A stretch of 64,000 bases of DNA from Psychrobacter arenosus (GTDB taxonomy: Bacteria > Pseudomonadota > Gammaproteobacteria > Pseudomonadales > Moraxellaceae), in the NCBI RefSeq assembly GCF_904848165.1, contig NZ_LR884459.1, forward strand, positions 2,666,001 to 2,730,000. The letters are read 5' to 3'. The notes under the pieces were generated by a model. It did not search any database. It was not told the origin of the DNA and saw only the letters and a program-made list of their open reading frames with translations. Made by a program: the position numbers and the translations under genes. This document shows positions 55,554 to 64,000 of this stretch, one piece after another. Numbering within the stretch: position 1 is the stretch's first letter; each line of letters begins with the position of its first letter.

Positions 55554-55905
55554 AATGGTTTTAAAACTAAGGCCATCTCAAACACTAGGTTAATCACTGA
55601 ATGGTAATACCTAATTATCGGCAAGTTAGGAAAGCTATTGTTAATAATAAGGTTATGTAGGCTGGTGCTTTAGCCTAGCTATTGTATCGTGACTAGCCAA
55701 AGTCTTTTTTTTATTCTATTTGTGGTTGGTGGGTTACGCTTTGCTAAAGCCATCCTATAACTGCCTTACAATTTATTGAGCGCTGCTACCAACCGTGATG
55801 GTATTCTTAAAAATAGCGCTTAGACTATAAAAACAGCCGAACAAATTTAAGATAGCCCGACTATTAAGATAAAACGACTATTAAGAATACTAATAAGGAC
55901 ATAGC
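55554..55905. other. Intergenic upstream of the epimerase gene
   Basis: 350 bp, AT-rich; includes a CGACTATTAAGA direct repeat at 55859-55870 and 55875-55886 close to the gene. No terminator was recognised for the DUF4105 gene. Confidence 0.45.
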
Positions 55906-56754
55906 ATGACAGCAGCCAATCCAACCAATATTCTAGTTATCGGTCAAGGCGATATTGGCAACCTTGTGACCAATCAATTGGCGCAGCAAGACCAGCAGGT
56001 AACGGGCCTTGCCCGCCGCGAGCGCAGCAACTATCGCCTAGATGATAAAGTGGGCTTTTTGCAAGAGGATGCCCTAAAGCTTACGGCTGAGCAGATTAGT
56101 GACTTTACGCACATTGCCATTATCGTTACCCCTGACCAATATGACGTTGAGGCTTATAAAAATACTTATTTTGGCATTGCCCAACATATTGCTGAGTTAG
56201 CAGAGGCTTTACCGAAACTTCAGCGAGTAGTATTTATTTCTTCAACCGGTGTCTATGGTCAAGATGATGGCGAGTGGATAGATGCTAGCGTGCAACCTGT
56301 AGCCCCAAAGCGCGAAGCGTCCACCTATATTCTTAAAGCCGAACAAGTCTTACAGCAAACCTATGGTGACAGAGCGGTAATTATTCGCCCTAGTGGTATT
56401 TATGGCGAAGAGCGTTTGATGCGCGTCCGTAAGGCACAAGAAGCGGATAAGTCCTCTATGCCAAAATATGCTTGGACAAATCGCATTATGGATAGCGATT
56501 TAATTACGATTATTGCTAACGTATTGATGCTCGACGCTGAAGAAGTGCAACCGGTCTATTTAGCCACCGATTATGATCCTGTGACCTCTTATGAGATAGC
56601 ACAGTGGTTATGTGAGAAGCTGGATACGACAGTGCCTGAAATCGATGATACAACGACCGTATCGGGCAAGCGTTTGCATAGCAATATTCCGTTAGCTTGG
56701 CTCACTTATCCGGATTGGCAGTCCGGCTATCGATATATTTTACAACACCTTTAA
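55906..56754 (+). CDS. Extended-SDR NAD-dependent epimerase-like protein (YeeZ-like)
   Basis: 282 residues, Rossmann fold with nucleotide loop VIGQGDIGNLV (near 11-21), VVFISSTGVYGQ and IRPSGIYGEERL. Length and the early replacement of GxxGxxG by GQGDIGN are those of the YeeZ group of atypical SDRs. Substrate unknown. ATG with RBS AAGGACATAGC. Separated from the next gene by about 250 bp. Confidence 0.83.
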   Translation: MTAANPTNILVIGQGDIGNLVTNQLAQQDQQVTGLARRERSNYRLDDKVGFLQEDALKLTAEQISDFTHIAIIVTPDQYDVEAYKNTYFGIAQHIAELAEALPKLQRVVFISSTGVYGQDDGEWIDASVQPVAPKREASTYILKAEQVLQQTYGDRAVIIRPSGIYGEERLMRVRKAQEADKSSMPKYAWTNRIMDSDLITIIANVLMLDAEEVQPVYLATDYDPVTSYEIAQWLCEKLDTTVPEIDDTTTVSGKRLHSNIPLAWLTYPDWQSGYRYILQHL

Positions 56755-56903
56755 GGGCTAGCTTTAAGCCAATTTGAGCCACTAGGCGGTCCTACGTTTA
56801 GTAATCTGCAAGAAATAAGTCACGAAGCCACTCAGTCATCTAAGGGTGGCGTATGCTATTATCTAAAGTATTAAAGGGTTATGGTCAGACTGTGAATGAC
56901 TCG

Positions 56904-56933
56904 GAGTATGTAACCTTAGAGTATGTGACCTTA
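56904..56933 (+). repeat. 15-bp tandem duplication
   Basis: GAGTATGTAACCTTA at 56904-56918 and GAGTATGTGACCTTA at 56919-56933. Confidence 0.85.
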
Positions 56934-57007
56934 CCTATAACGCTCGATAGTACTGACCACTCCTGTTAATGACTAATATTAATCGCTGATTTTAATGGAA
57001 AGACATT

Positions 57008-57979
57008 ATGACGCAGCCCTCTACCTCGGACCCTTCGGTGCAGCCCGCAGTAGTAGCCAATAGTGACGTGGAGGATGCTACAGCTTCTGCGCTCAATAAG
57101 GCGCAGCAATTGCCACAGTCTCCGGCCATTCGCCATCCCAATTTTGATCCTGCCAAGACGCCTATCGACCCGGCCCGACCATTAACGGATATTCCAGAGC
57201 CCGTCCCTAGTAGCAACCGCCAATTGCGACAGATCTATAAAAAAGCAGCCCCTGTTCCTACTAAAGACAATGCTAAATTGGCTGCCAAATTATCCAAATG
57301 GGCCTTAGTAGAGTCTGAGCCTTTTGCTGATCATTTAGCTTTATTGTCAGCGGCGCAGTTGGTGGTTTTGCCTGCTAGCTTTTATAACAATCATAGCGAG
57401 CAGCCTTTATTACCATCGCTAGCCAGTATGACCCTGTTGGATATGGCAGATATTCAGGCTGCCTTGCAAGCTTATCCTGCACTGACCCGTTATGGTATGG
57501 CGCAAGGTCCACAAGGACCACGAGGGAAAATTACAGCCCTCTCAGAGCACCGTTACGATGCAGACGAATTGCTTAACGGCGATTATGCCGATGATTGGGA
57601 ATTATTATTGTATCCGGAGCGTTTTGATAGCGGTGAAGGCAGCTTGGGGACTGATATTGTTTCGTGTAGCGTAGCCGCCCATGCGCTCAGTCAGTGTGAA
57701 ACGCGCAAAACCATCAATACCAGCTACAGTGCTGCCACCCTTTGTCAGTATTTGCGCAGTTATTTATTAAGCCAGTTGCAGATAGTGCCGTTACGCCGAC
57801 AGCAGTATCGGCAGATTCGACTATTTCCTGGTCATGTGATTGTCGCGGCTCATTATTTAGGTTGGACTCTACAAGTGAGTGACGAGGGCGAATGCTACTT
57901 TAATGTGTCCTCACGCTGTTCGCTGCTTTCGCGCTATCCCAATATGAGCGATTATGCCATTAATGGTTGGTCGACTTAG
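57008..57979 (+). CDS. Unknown protein upstream of pyrE
   Basis: 323 residues; no family recognised. A Pro/Ser/Thr-rich disordered lead (1-75) is followed by a folded part beginning around KLAAKLSKWALVESEPFAD (about 90), with tryptophan and tyrosine-rich patterns, PQGPRGKITALSEHRYDA and a DDWELLLYPERFDSGEG segment. There is no signal peptide. The intact frame, with likely ATG at 57008 behind GGAAAGACATT, and length argue it is a real gene. It ends 101 bp before pyrE. Confidence 0.7.
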   Translation: MTQPSTSDPSVQPAVVANSDVEDATASALNKAQQLPQSPAIRHPNFDPAKTPIDPARPLTDIPEPVPSSNRQLRQIYKKAAPVPTKDNAKLAAKLSKWALVESEPFADHLALLSAAQLVVLPASFYNNHSEQPLLPSLASMTLLDMADIQAALQAYPALTRYGMAQGPQGPRGKITALSEHRYDADELLNGDYADDWELLLYPERFDSGEGSLGTDIVSCSVAAHALSQCETRKTINTSYSAATLCQYLRSYLLSQLQIVPLRRQQYRQIRLFPGHVIVAAHYLGWTLQVSDEGECYFNVSSRCSLLSRYPNMSDYAINGWST

Positions 57980-58080
57980 TGGGCTCATAACGCCAAGTAA
58001 ATATTGGTCAATATTCATAAAGTTGCGTACAATACCGCAAAATTCATTCTATTTACTTCTGACTTATTATAGGAAGGTCT

Positions 58081-58746
58081 ATGCAAACGGCTTCGTTTTC
58101 TTCGCATCAATTTATCAGTCTAGCCCTCGACAATCAGGTTCTAAAATTCGGTGAGTTTGTGCTGAAGTCTGGTCGTATTAGCCCCTATTTTTTTAATGCT
58201 GGTTTGCTAGCGAGTGGCGAGATGCTGTCGCTATTGGCCAATGGTTATGCTGAAGCGCTAGCCGAGCAAGTCCAGTCGACGGCGAACCCGCAAGAGTTGG
58301 TCATCTTTGGCGCGGCTTATAAAGGCATTCCTTTCGTAGCGGCAACCGCCCAAGCTTTATGGATAAACCATGGTATCAATGCCAAATGGGGTTATAACCG
58401 TAAAGAAGTCAAAGCGCATGGCGAAGGTGGCAATCTGGTCGGTGCTGATGTCAGTGGCAAAGCGGTTTGGGTATTGGACGATGTCATTACGGCAGGCACA
58501 GCAATGCGTGAAGTCATTGAGCTGTTGCAAGGAGCAGGTGCCACAGTAGCGGGTGTGATTGTCGCTTTAGACCGTAAAGAAAAAGGCTTACAAGAGCAGT
58601 CTGCTATCCAAGAATTGGCAGCTCAGTTAAACGTACCCGTTAAAGCCTTAGTTGATATCGATGATTTGATTACTTATATCGAGACTAGCGGCGATGCGAC
58701 CCAATTGGCGAAGATGCGTCACTACCGTGAGCAATACGGCGTTTAA
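58081..58746 (+). CDS. pyrE: Orotate phosphoribosyltransferase
   Basis: Makes OMP from orotate and PRPP in pyrimidine synthesis; 221 residues. FGEFVLKSGRISPYFFNAG is the orotate site near the N-terminus, and VWVLDDVITAGTAMRE (near 132-147) is the PRPP-binding motif. Active-site lysines lie in YNRKEVKAHGEGG. RBS AGGAAGGTCT before the ATG. Confidence 0.95.
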   Translation: MQTASFSSHQFISLALDNQVLKFGEFVLKSGRISPYFFNAGLLASGEMLSLLANGYAEALAEQVQSTANPQELVIFGAAYKGIPFVAATAQALWINHGINAKWGYNRKEVKAHGEGGNLVGADVSGKAVWVLDDVITAGTAMREVIELLQGAGATVAGVIVALDRKEKGLQEQSAIQELAAQLNVPVKALVDIDDLITYIETSGDATQLAKMRHYREQYGV

Positions 58747-58800
58747 TAGAAAAATATTCTAATTCCCTTTATCCCATCTACCTGATTGCAAGAGTCTTTT

Positions 58801-59781
58801 ATGAGTGCAGATCTTAAGTCGTTACACACCAAGCCATTAAACATCTTGGTTATCATGGATCCAATCGAATACGTCAATTATAAAAAAGACACGACCCTAG
58901 CGATGATGTGGTCAGCGTCAGATCGTGGTCATACGCTAGGTTACTGTCAGCAGCACGATTTGTGGTTGGATAAGGGGCAATTGATGGTAGATGCGCAGGC
59001 GATTACTGTGCGCCGCGATCCCAATGACTTTTATACCTTGGCGGATAGCGTTACCCAACCTATTACAGATTATGACGTTATCTTAATGCGTAAAGACCCG
59101 CCGTTTAATATGCGCTTTGTTTATGCCACTTATATGCTAGACCATGCTAAGGCCGCTGGCGTGTTGGTGGTCAATGACCCGCAAAGTATCCGTGATTGTA
59201 ATGAAAAGCTGTTTGCCACTTGGTTTAGTGAGTCTATGAGCCCGACTATTGTGACCAGTAAGCAAGCCCATATTCGCAAGTTCATCGCTGAGCAGCAGGA
59301 TGTGATTGTTAAGCCATTAGATGGGATGGGCGGTACCGGTATTTTTCGCTTGACTGAAGGTAGCCCGAATATTGGTGCCACGTTAGAGATGCTAACCGAG
59401 CTTGAGACTTTGCCTATTATGGCGCAGCGTTATCTGCCTGAAATTGTTGAAGGCGATAAGCGAGTCTTAATTGTCGATGGCGAAGTCGTCGATTATTCAT
59501 TAGCGCGTATTCCTATGAAAGGGGAGACGCGGGGTAATTTAGCTGCGGGGGGTAGTGGAGTCGCTATGCCTTTGACTGATGCTGAACGTGAAGTGGCGTT
59601 AAAAGTAGCGCCTATTGTCAAAGAAAAAGGGTTAATGTTTGTAGGTTTGGACCTGATTGGTGCGCGTATTACCGAGATTAACGTGACCAGTCCTACCTGT
59701 GTACGTGAGATCGATGACCAATGCGGTACGGATATCGCCACTGACTTTATTATTGCTATTGAAAATAAGCTTAAGCTATAG
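58801..59781 (+). CDS. gshB: Glutathione synthase
   Basis: ATP-grasp enzyme joining gamma-glutamylcysteine and glycine. 326 residues from the ATG at 58801 (a TTG at 58786 is less likely). NILVIMDPIEYVNYKKDTT is the conserved start, DVILMRKDPPFNMRF, VNDPQSIRDCNEKLF, KPLDGMGGTGIF and the C-terminal INVTSPTCVREI follow in order. Lies 54 bp after pyrE, probably co-transcribed. Glutathione would feed the persulfide dioxygenase at 21 kb. Confidence 0.95.
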   Translation: MSADLKSLHTKPLNILVIMDPIEYVNYKKDTTLAMMWSASDRGHTLGYCQQHDLWLDKGQLMVDAQAITVRRDPNDFYTLADSVTQPITDYDVILMRKDPPFNMRFVYATYMLDHAKAAGVLVVNDPQSIRDCNEKLFATWFSESMSPTIVTSKQAHIRKFIAEQQDVIVKPLDGMGGTGIFRLTEGSPNIGATLEMLTELETLPIMAQRYLPEIVEGDKRVLIVDGEVVDYSLARIPMKGETRGNLAAGGSGVAMPLTDAEREVALKVAPIVKEKGLMFVGLDLIGARITEINVTSPTCVREIDDQCGTDIATDFIIAIENKLKL

Positions 59782-60122
59782 TCAGTTCGATTTAGCGCCG
59801 ATACCTTTATACGCCCTATTTAGCTAAAATTATCAAAGCTACCGTTAAAGGTGGCTTTTTTAATGGGCGTTTTATCCCCTTGTCCTAAGCTTTGGGTTTG
59901 AAGGTGACCAAAATAATCCGGTATAAAAAAGTGACATTTATTTAAAATAAGCAACAAATAGGTAATATAACAACAAATATTTTATACGTTAAGGGGGTAA
60001 CCATAACTTGAATTTTTGTAAAATCCTTGTAATATGGACTCAACAACTGTCAGTTATGGCTTTTTTTCTTAGCTTTAGCTATAGTTACTGACACTTCTAT
60101 TGATTTGATACAAGGATGTATT
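59782..60122. other. Intergenic, gshB / DUF2147
   Basis: Contains the gshB terminator and an AT-rich leader; no further element recognised. Confidence 0.4.
59836..59862 (+). terminator. Terminator of gshB
   Basis: Stem AGCTACC / GGTGGCT with a GTTAAA loop and six T. Confidence 0.75.
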
Positions 60123-60581
60123 ATGACTATTTTTGCAAAGTCACCATTATTGAAGACCCTTTTATTAACTGCGGGTTTGACCGTTGGCATGGCAGCCAGT
60201 GCGGCGGATCAGCTGCACAATACTAAGTGGACCACTTATAACGATAAAAACCAGCCGGATTCCGTGCTGCAATTTGTTGAAAATAATGGCGTATTGTCGG
60301 CTAAGATTGTAGAAGTACTAGACCCACGGGCTGTCGATAAAAAAGTCTGTGATACTTGTAAAGGTAAATTCCACAATAAACCTTTAAAAGGCGCTACTGT
60401 TCTTTGGAACATGAAAGTCGACCCTAACGACCCTAATAAATATACTGGGGGTAGTGGGATTGAGCCTGAGACTGGTATGACCTTTTCAGGTAAAGCTGAG
60501 TTAAATGGCGACACCCTAAAGCTTAGAGGGTATAAAGGAGTGGCGCTGTTAGGTAAAACTCGTATTCTAAAACGCAGATAG
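60123..60581 (+). CDS. DUF2147 secreted protein
   Basis: 152 residues from the ATG at 60123 (AAGGATGTATT upstream). Signal peptide ends at MAASA-AD (about 23). The domain shows the DUF2147 pattern: TKWTTYNDKNQPDSVLQF, VDKKVCDTCKG with two Cys, LKGATVLWNMK and the final LKLRGYKGVALLGKT. Periplasmic small beta-barrel fold; role unknown. Single gene with terminator. Confidence 0.88.
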   Translation: MTIFAKSPLLKTLLLTAGLTVGMAASAADQLHNTKWTTYNDKNQPDSVLQFVENNGVLSAKIVEVLDPRAVDKKVCDTCKGKFHNKPLKGATVLWNMKVDPNDPNKYTGGSGIEPETGMTFSGKAELNGDTLKLRGYKGVALLGKTRILKRR

Positions 60582-60925
60582 GGTGGGTAAAGCTACTCTT
60601 TAATGAAAAATTATTGAATTGAAAAGTTGATTAATCCGCTATAGTAAGCCATAAAAAACCAAGTCGCGCTCCTTACGGCTTGGTTTTTTCGTTTATCTAT
60701 AATTGTAAAAGGCTACAGCGTTTTATTTCTATTAACTTATTATAATGTTGTGACCAAGCTATAGTAGCCGATATAGCATCGCCTAAAAACTGAGATTATG
60801 CTATGATTTTGCGACTGCGTCCTCTGCTGCCTTTGCTTTAATTTTTATTTGAATTAGAGTTCTATAACACGGCCCATTTTCTAACCGTCTTTTTCAATCA
60901 TTTGCTTTAAATTTAGGATATTCGT
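60582..60925. other. Intergenic upstream of murG
   Basis: Contains the DUF2147 terminator; TATAATG at 60740 and ATGCTATGATTTT at 60797 are candidate -10 regions for the mur cluster. Confidence 0.35.
60653..60690 (+). terminator. Terminator of the DUF2147 gene
   Basis: Stem AACCAAG / CTTGGTT with extra CG pairs inside, A run before and six T after. Confidence 0.8.
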
Positions 60926-62020
60926 ATGAGAGCACCGCAAATCTTAATGATGGCAGCGGGAACAGGCGGTCACGTCTTTCCAGCCTTAGCTGTCGCTGAA
61001 GAACTCAGTAGCCGCGGTGCGCAAATTCACTGGTTAGGAACGCCCGGTGGTATGGAAAACGACTTGGTAGGGCCCACCGGCTATACTTTTCATGCGATTA
61101 ATATGCAAGGGTTACGCGGTAAAGGTGTGGGTCGCTTATTAAAGTTACCGAGTACTTTACTAGCAGCGACCTTGGCAGCAGTAAAGATTATCCGTACGCA
61201 AAAGATTGATATGGTAGTAGGGTTTGGCGGGTATGTCTCAGCGCCAGGCGGGATTGCGGCGCGCATGACCGGCACCCCATTAGTGATTCATGAGCAAAAC
61301 GCTATTGCGGGTATGAGCAACCGCTATTTGGCTAAATTAGCGACTAAAGTGTTGCAGGCTTTTGAAAATACTTTCGGCAATAGCCAAAAAACAGCTAAGT
61401 TAGAAACCGTGGGCAACCCCGTACGCAATACGATTTCAGGGGTAGCGCCACCGGCTGAACGCTATAATATCGACAGTACGGCTCCTCTAAAACTGCTGGT
61501 CGTTGGGGGCTCATTGGGCGCGCAAGTCTTAAATGAAACCGTACCCAAAATGCTCGAGCTTATTAAGCAGCCGCTAGAGGTGCACCACCAGTGTGGTCGT
61601 AATAATGATAAGACCACGCAAGCGGCCTATGGCGCCATAGATACTAGCCAACATCAGATTAAAGTCGCGCCATTTATTAACAATATGGCAGCCGCTTATA
61701 ATTGGGCAGATATTGTAGTTTGCCGTGCTGGCGCACTGACAGTGACTGAGATTCAAAATGTTGGTATTGCGGCAATCTTTGTGCCCTTACCGCATGCGGT
61801 CGATGACCATCAGACCGCTAATGCTAAAACTTTGACCCAGATTGATGCGGCGCTCTTAATGCCGCAAAGTGAATTGACCGCGCAAGGTTTAGCAGATGCC
61901 TTAGCTAAGCTCGATCGCCGTGAGTGTTTGGCAATGGCGGAGCGTGGCTATGCGCATGCCCATCGCGGCTCCACTCAGCAAGTCGCGGATATTGTCTGGA
62001 ACGCCTTGCCTAAGTCATAA
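60926..62020 (+). CDS. murG: UDP-GlcNAc transferase MurG
   Basis: Membrane-associated glycosyltransferase that makes lipid II from lipid I, 364 residues. GTGGHVFPALAVAEEL (near 13-28) and the GFGGYVSAPGG region are hallmarks, and VVGGSLGAQVLNE begins the UDP-binding half. HAVDDHQTANA is conserved. First gene of murG-murC-ddl, part of a dcw-type cluster; the substrate is flipped by MurJ, encoded at 50.9 kb. Confidence 0.96.
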   Translation: MRAPQILMMAAGTGGHVFPALAVAEELSSRGAQIHWLGTPGGMENDLVGPTGYTFHAINMQGLRGKGVGRLLKLPSTLLAATLAAVKIIRTQKIDMVVGFGGYVSAPGGIAARMTGTPLVIHEQNAIAGMSNRYLAKLATKVLQAFENTFGNSQKTAKLETVGNPVRNTISGVAPPAERYNIDSTAPLKLLVVGGSLGAQVLNETVPKMLELIKQPLEVHHQCGRNNDKTTQAAYGAIDTSQHQIKVAPFINNMAAAYNWADIVVCRAGALTVTEIQNVGIAAIFVPLPHAVDDHQTANAKTLTQIDAALLMPQSELTAQGLADALAKLDRRECLAMAERGYAHAHRGSTQQVADIVWNALPKS

Positions 62021-62139
62021 ACCTGCCTATTTTTTAGCAGTGGTTGACTGTTTTTATTCTATAATTTCTATTTTTATCCTATTTAATGCCAATGCGTATT
62101 TAATGCTAATTTAATAGCCATTTAACTTGAGAGACCCCT

Positions 62140-63615
62140 ATGCCTTTTGCGACTACCAGCGACTCTGATACAGTGACTGCCCAACGTGCTCTGCCCAAGC
62201 GTCTGATTGAAATCCCTGAAATGCGCCGAATTCAGCATATTCATTTTGTGGGTATTGGCGGTTCTGGAATGTGTGGTATCGCAGAGGTTTTACATAACCA
62301 AGGTTATGTGGTTAGTGGTTCGGATATTAAAGAAGGCCCAGTCACTAAGCGTCTACGAGAAGTGGGCATGGAGGTCTTTATCGGTCATGACTCACAGAAT
62401 ATCGCTAACGCGGATGTAGTAGTAGTCTCTACCGCTATTGACCGTAAAAACCCTGAAATTCAAGCGGCGTTAAAAGCCCGCCTGCCTGTGGTACGCCGTG
62501 CCGATATGTTGGGTGAGCTCATGCGCTATCGTCACAGTATCGCTGTCGCCGGTGCTCATGGTAAGACGACGACCACCAGTTTGCTCACCACTATGCTTGA
62601 TGAAGCCGGTTTAGACCCTACTTATGTAATCGGTGGCAAGTTAAACGCCTCCGGCAAAAATGCAGCTTTAGGCGACAGTCGTTATTTAGTGGCAGAAGCC
62701 GATGAGTCTGATGCGTCATTCTTATCGCTACATCCTATGGCGGCTATTGTCACGAATATCGACCAAGACCATATGGAAACGTATGAAAATAGCTTTGATA
62801 AACTCAAAGCCGCCTATATTCAATTTTTACAAAACATGCCTTTTTATGGTCTGGCTGTAGTGTGCGGTGATGATACCGAACTGTATGATATGATTGATGA
62901 TATCGGTCGCCCTGTCTTGACCTTTGGCTTTAAGTCTCATAATGACGTGCAGGCGGTCGACATGCGAGTTGAGGGCACTAAAACCCACTTTACCGTGCTG
63001 CGTAAAGACCGTGAGCCGTTGCCACTAACACTAAATATTCCAGGCGAACATAACGTCTATAATGCGTTAGCAGCCATCACTATGGCGACGGACGAAGGGG
63101 TAGATAACGAAGCGATTGAGCGTGCTCTACAGAAATTTGCAGGGGTGGGTCGTCGTTTTGAGCATCAAGCCTGTGTCAGTTATGGTGACGGCGATGTTTT
63201 ATTAGTCGATGATTACGGACATCACCCGAAAGAAGTCGAAGCGACGATTAAAGCGGCGCGTCAGAGTTATCCTGAGCGCCGTATCGTACTGCTTTTTCAA
63301 CCGCACCGTTACAGCCGTACCCGCGATTGTTATGATGATTTCGTTGCGGTACTGTCTAGCGTTGATGAGCTGCTATTATTGGATGTCTATGCGGCAGGTG
63401 AGAGCCCAATTACGGGCGCAGACACCAAGTCGTTGGCACGCAGTATTCGCTTACGCGGTGAAGTTGAGCCTACCATAGTAGATAAAGATGATTTGGCTCC
63501 GGTAATGCAGCGTTTGCTAAAAGCAGGCGACTTGTTGATTACCCAAGGTGCTGGTAACGTGGGTCAAATTGCCTTAGATTTAGCCGCCAACAATCTGTAT
63601 TTGACTTCAAACTAA
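62140..63615 (+). CDS. murC: UDP-N-acetylmuramate--L-alanine ligase
   Basis: Adds the first amino acid to UDP-MurNAc, 491 residues. It has [17 protein letters not shown] near 34-50, the ATP loop [12 protein letters not shown] near 137-148, [10 protein letters not shown] and the [10 protein letters not shown] region. N-terminus is about 30 residues longer than some relatives. Lies 119 bp after murG; ribosome site weak (TTGAGAGACCCC). Feeds the pathway with MurG and Ddl. Confidence 0.96.
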   Translation: MPFATTSDSDTVTAQRALPKRLIEIPEMRRIQHIHFVGIGGSGMCGIAEVLHNQGYVVSGSDIKEGPVTKRLREVGMEVFIGHDSQNIANADVVVVSTAIDRKNPEIQAALKARLPVVRRADMLGELMRYRHSIAVAGAHGKTTTTSLLTTMLDEAGLDPTYVIGGKLNASGKNAALGDSRYLVAEADESDASFLSLHPMAAIVTNIDQDHMETYENSFDKLKAAYIQFLQNMPFYGLAVVCGDDTELYDMIDDIGRPVLTFGFKSHNDVQAVDMRVEGTKTHFTVLRKDREPLPLTLNIPGEHNVYNALAAITMATDEGVDNEAIERALQKFAGVGRRFEHQACVSYGDGDVLLVDDYGHHPKEVEATIKAARQSYPERRIVLLFQPHRYSRTRDCYDDFVAVLSSVDELLLLDVYAAGESPITGADTKSLARSIRLRGEVEPTIVDKDDLAPVMQRLLKAGDLLITQGAGNVGQIALDLAANNLYLTSN

Positions 63616-63688
63616 GACTGCTTAGTGGCTGTATTTTCCTAATTTTATTATTTTATTGTTTATTACTGACTGAGCGAGAACTCATACT

Positions 63689-64000
63689 ATGGTAGCTGCC
63701 CCTTCTATGTTGCAAGATAACGCTTCTGCGCCCCTAAAAAATGCTGGCGTTTCGGCCAATGACACTAATAATGCTACTGAGCAGAGCGAGCAGCAACAGC
63801 ATCTAATCACTGATCCTAGCGTGTTTGGCAAGGTCGCAGTGGTGTGCGGTGGCTTGAGTAATGAGCGTGAAGTGTCTTTAAATAGTGGTATGGCAGTATT
63901 GTCAGCCTTACAAGCACAAGGCGTAGATGCCGCACAGTTTGACCCTATGCACAATGACATCACTGAGCTAAAGCAATACGATCGTGTGTTTAACGTATTG
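63689..64000 (+). CDS. ddl: D-alanine--D-alanine ligase, N-terminal part (cut by window end)
   Basis: The first 104 codons; the gene continues beyond base 64000. [20 protein letters not shown] near 51-70 is the diagnostic opening of Ddl, normally within ten residues of the start. Here an N-terminal tail of nearly 50 polar residues (Asn/Ala/Gln rich, with EQQQHL) precedes it. The ATG at 63689 follows a weak ribosome site (GAGCGAGAACTCATACT); a later start cannot be excluded. Position after murC supports the call. Confidence 0.85.
   Translation, partial: MVAAPSMLQDNASAPLKNAGVSANDTNNATEQSEQQQHLITDPSVFGKVAVVCGGLSNEREVSLNSGMAVLSALQAQGVDAAQFDPMHNDITELKQYDRVFNVL

Noticed and set aside
1..64000. CRISPR arrays, insertion sequences, prophage or integrase genes
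   Set aside because: No regularly spaced identical repeats of 20-40 bp with unique spacers, no transposase or integrase frame, and no inverted-repeat ends were seen.

Overview
The window reads as chromosomal DNA of a gammaproteobacterium of the Moraxellaceae, most likely Psychrobacter. This is inferred from the overall protein character, the glyQ/glyS two-subunit glycyl-tRNA synthetase, an OxyR/AhpC/AhpF peroxide block, DUF2789, zapA/UPF0149 and AT-rich intergenic DNA; no 16S gene is present to prove it. Genes are mostly short transcription units separated by AT-rich gaps with many intrinsic terminators. I see no insertion sequence, integrase, phage gene, CRISPR array or rRNA. One tRNA (Gly-GCC) is present.

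Layout. 1-3.7 kb: membrane protein with a charged S4-like helix, PlsC/YihG-type acyltransferase, OmpA-like lipoprotein. 3.8-10.3 kb: iron-linked periplasmic cluster (imelysin lipoprotein, di-haem oxidoreductase, second imelysin, DUF1513 protein) behind a good Fur-box candidate. 10.3-12.5 kb: YgjP-type metalloprotease, TPMT-type methyltransferase, HD-type hydrolase. 12.5-17.2 kb: peroxide defence (oxyR divergent from ahpC, then ahpF). 18.4-22.9 kb: a probable sulfide/persulfide block (two DUF442 phosphatase/rhodanese-like proteins, a SulP/STAS anion transporter, an ETHE1-type persulfide dioxygenase, a TrxC-like thioredoxin). 23-25.4 kb: small envelope proteins, BolA, M48 protease. 25.9 kb: tRNA-Gly. 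26.4-30 kb: SDR enzyme, Mpo1-like protein, and an NAD-salvage pair (PnuC, NadR-like). 30.6-35.7 kb: PspC protein and glyQ-unknown-glyS. 35.8-37.8 kb: zapA with a coiled-coil partner, divergent from a YgfB protein. 38.2-45.3 kb: nucleoside deaminase, argE-like deacylase, LysE exporter, miaB, soluble lytic transglycosylase. 46-50.8 kb: an RNase T2-like protein that has lost both catalytic histidines, mdh, DUF2789, ribF, GNAT. 50.9-55.6 kb: murJ, ampD, DUF4105 protein. 55.9-60.6 kb: YeeZ-like epimerase, unknown protein, pyrE, gshB, DUF2147. 60.9-64 kb: murG-murC-ddl, the last cut by the window end.

How they fit together. Three stress or nutrient themes stand out: Fur-linked periplasmic iron handling, OxyR-linked peroxide removal, and disposal of reactive sulfur with glutathione (gshB) and thioredoxin. 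Peptidoglycan synthesis and recycling (murJ, ampD, slt, murG, murC, ddl) is spread over several loci. The least ordinary things are the RNase T2 pseudoenzyme, the 20-bp-spaced direct repeats before the persulfide dioxygenase, the NadR-like protein with HLGQ in place of HxGH, an unknown gene between glyQ and glyS, and a recurring habit of intergenic 10-25 bp tandem duplications.
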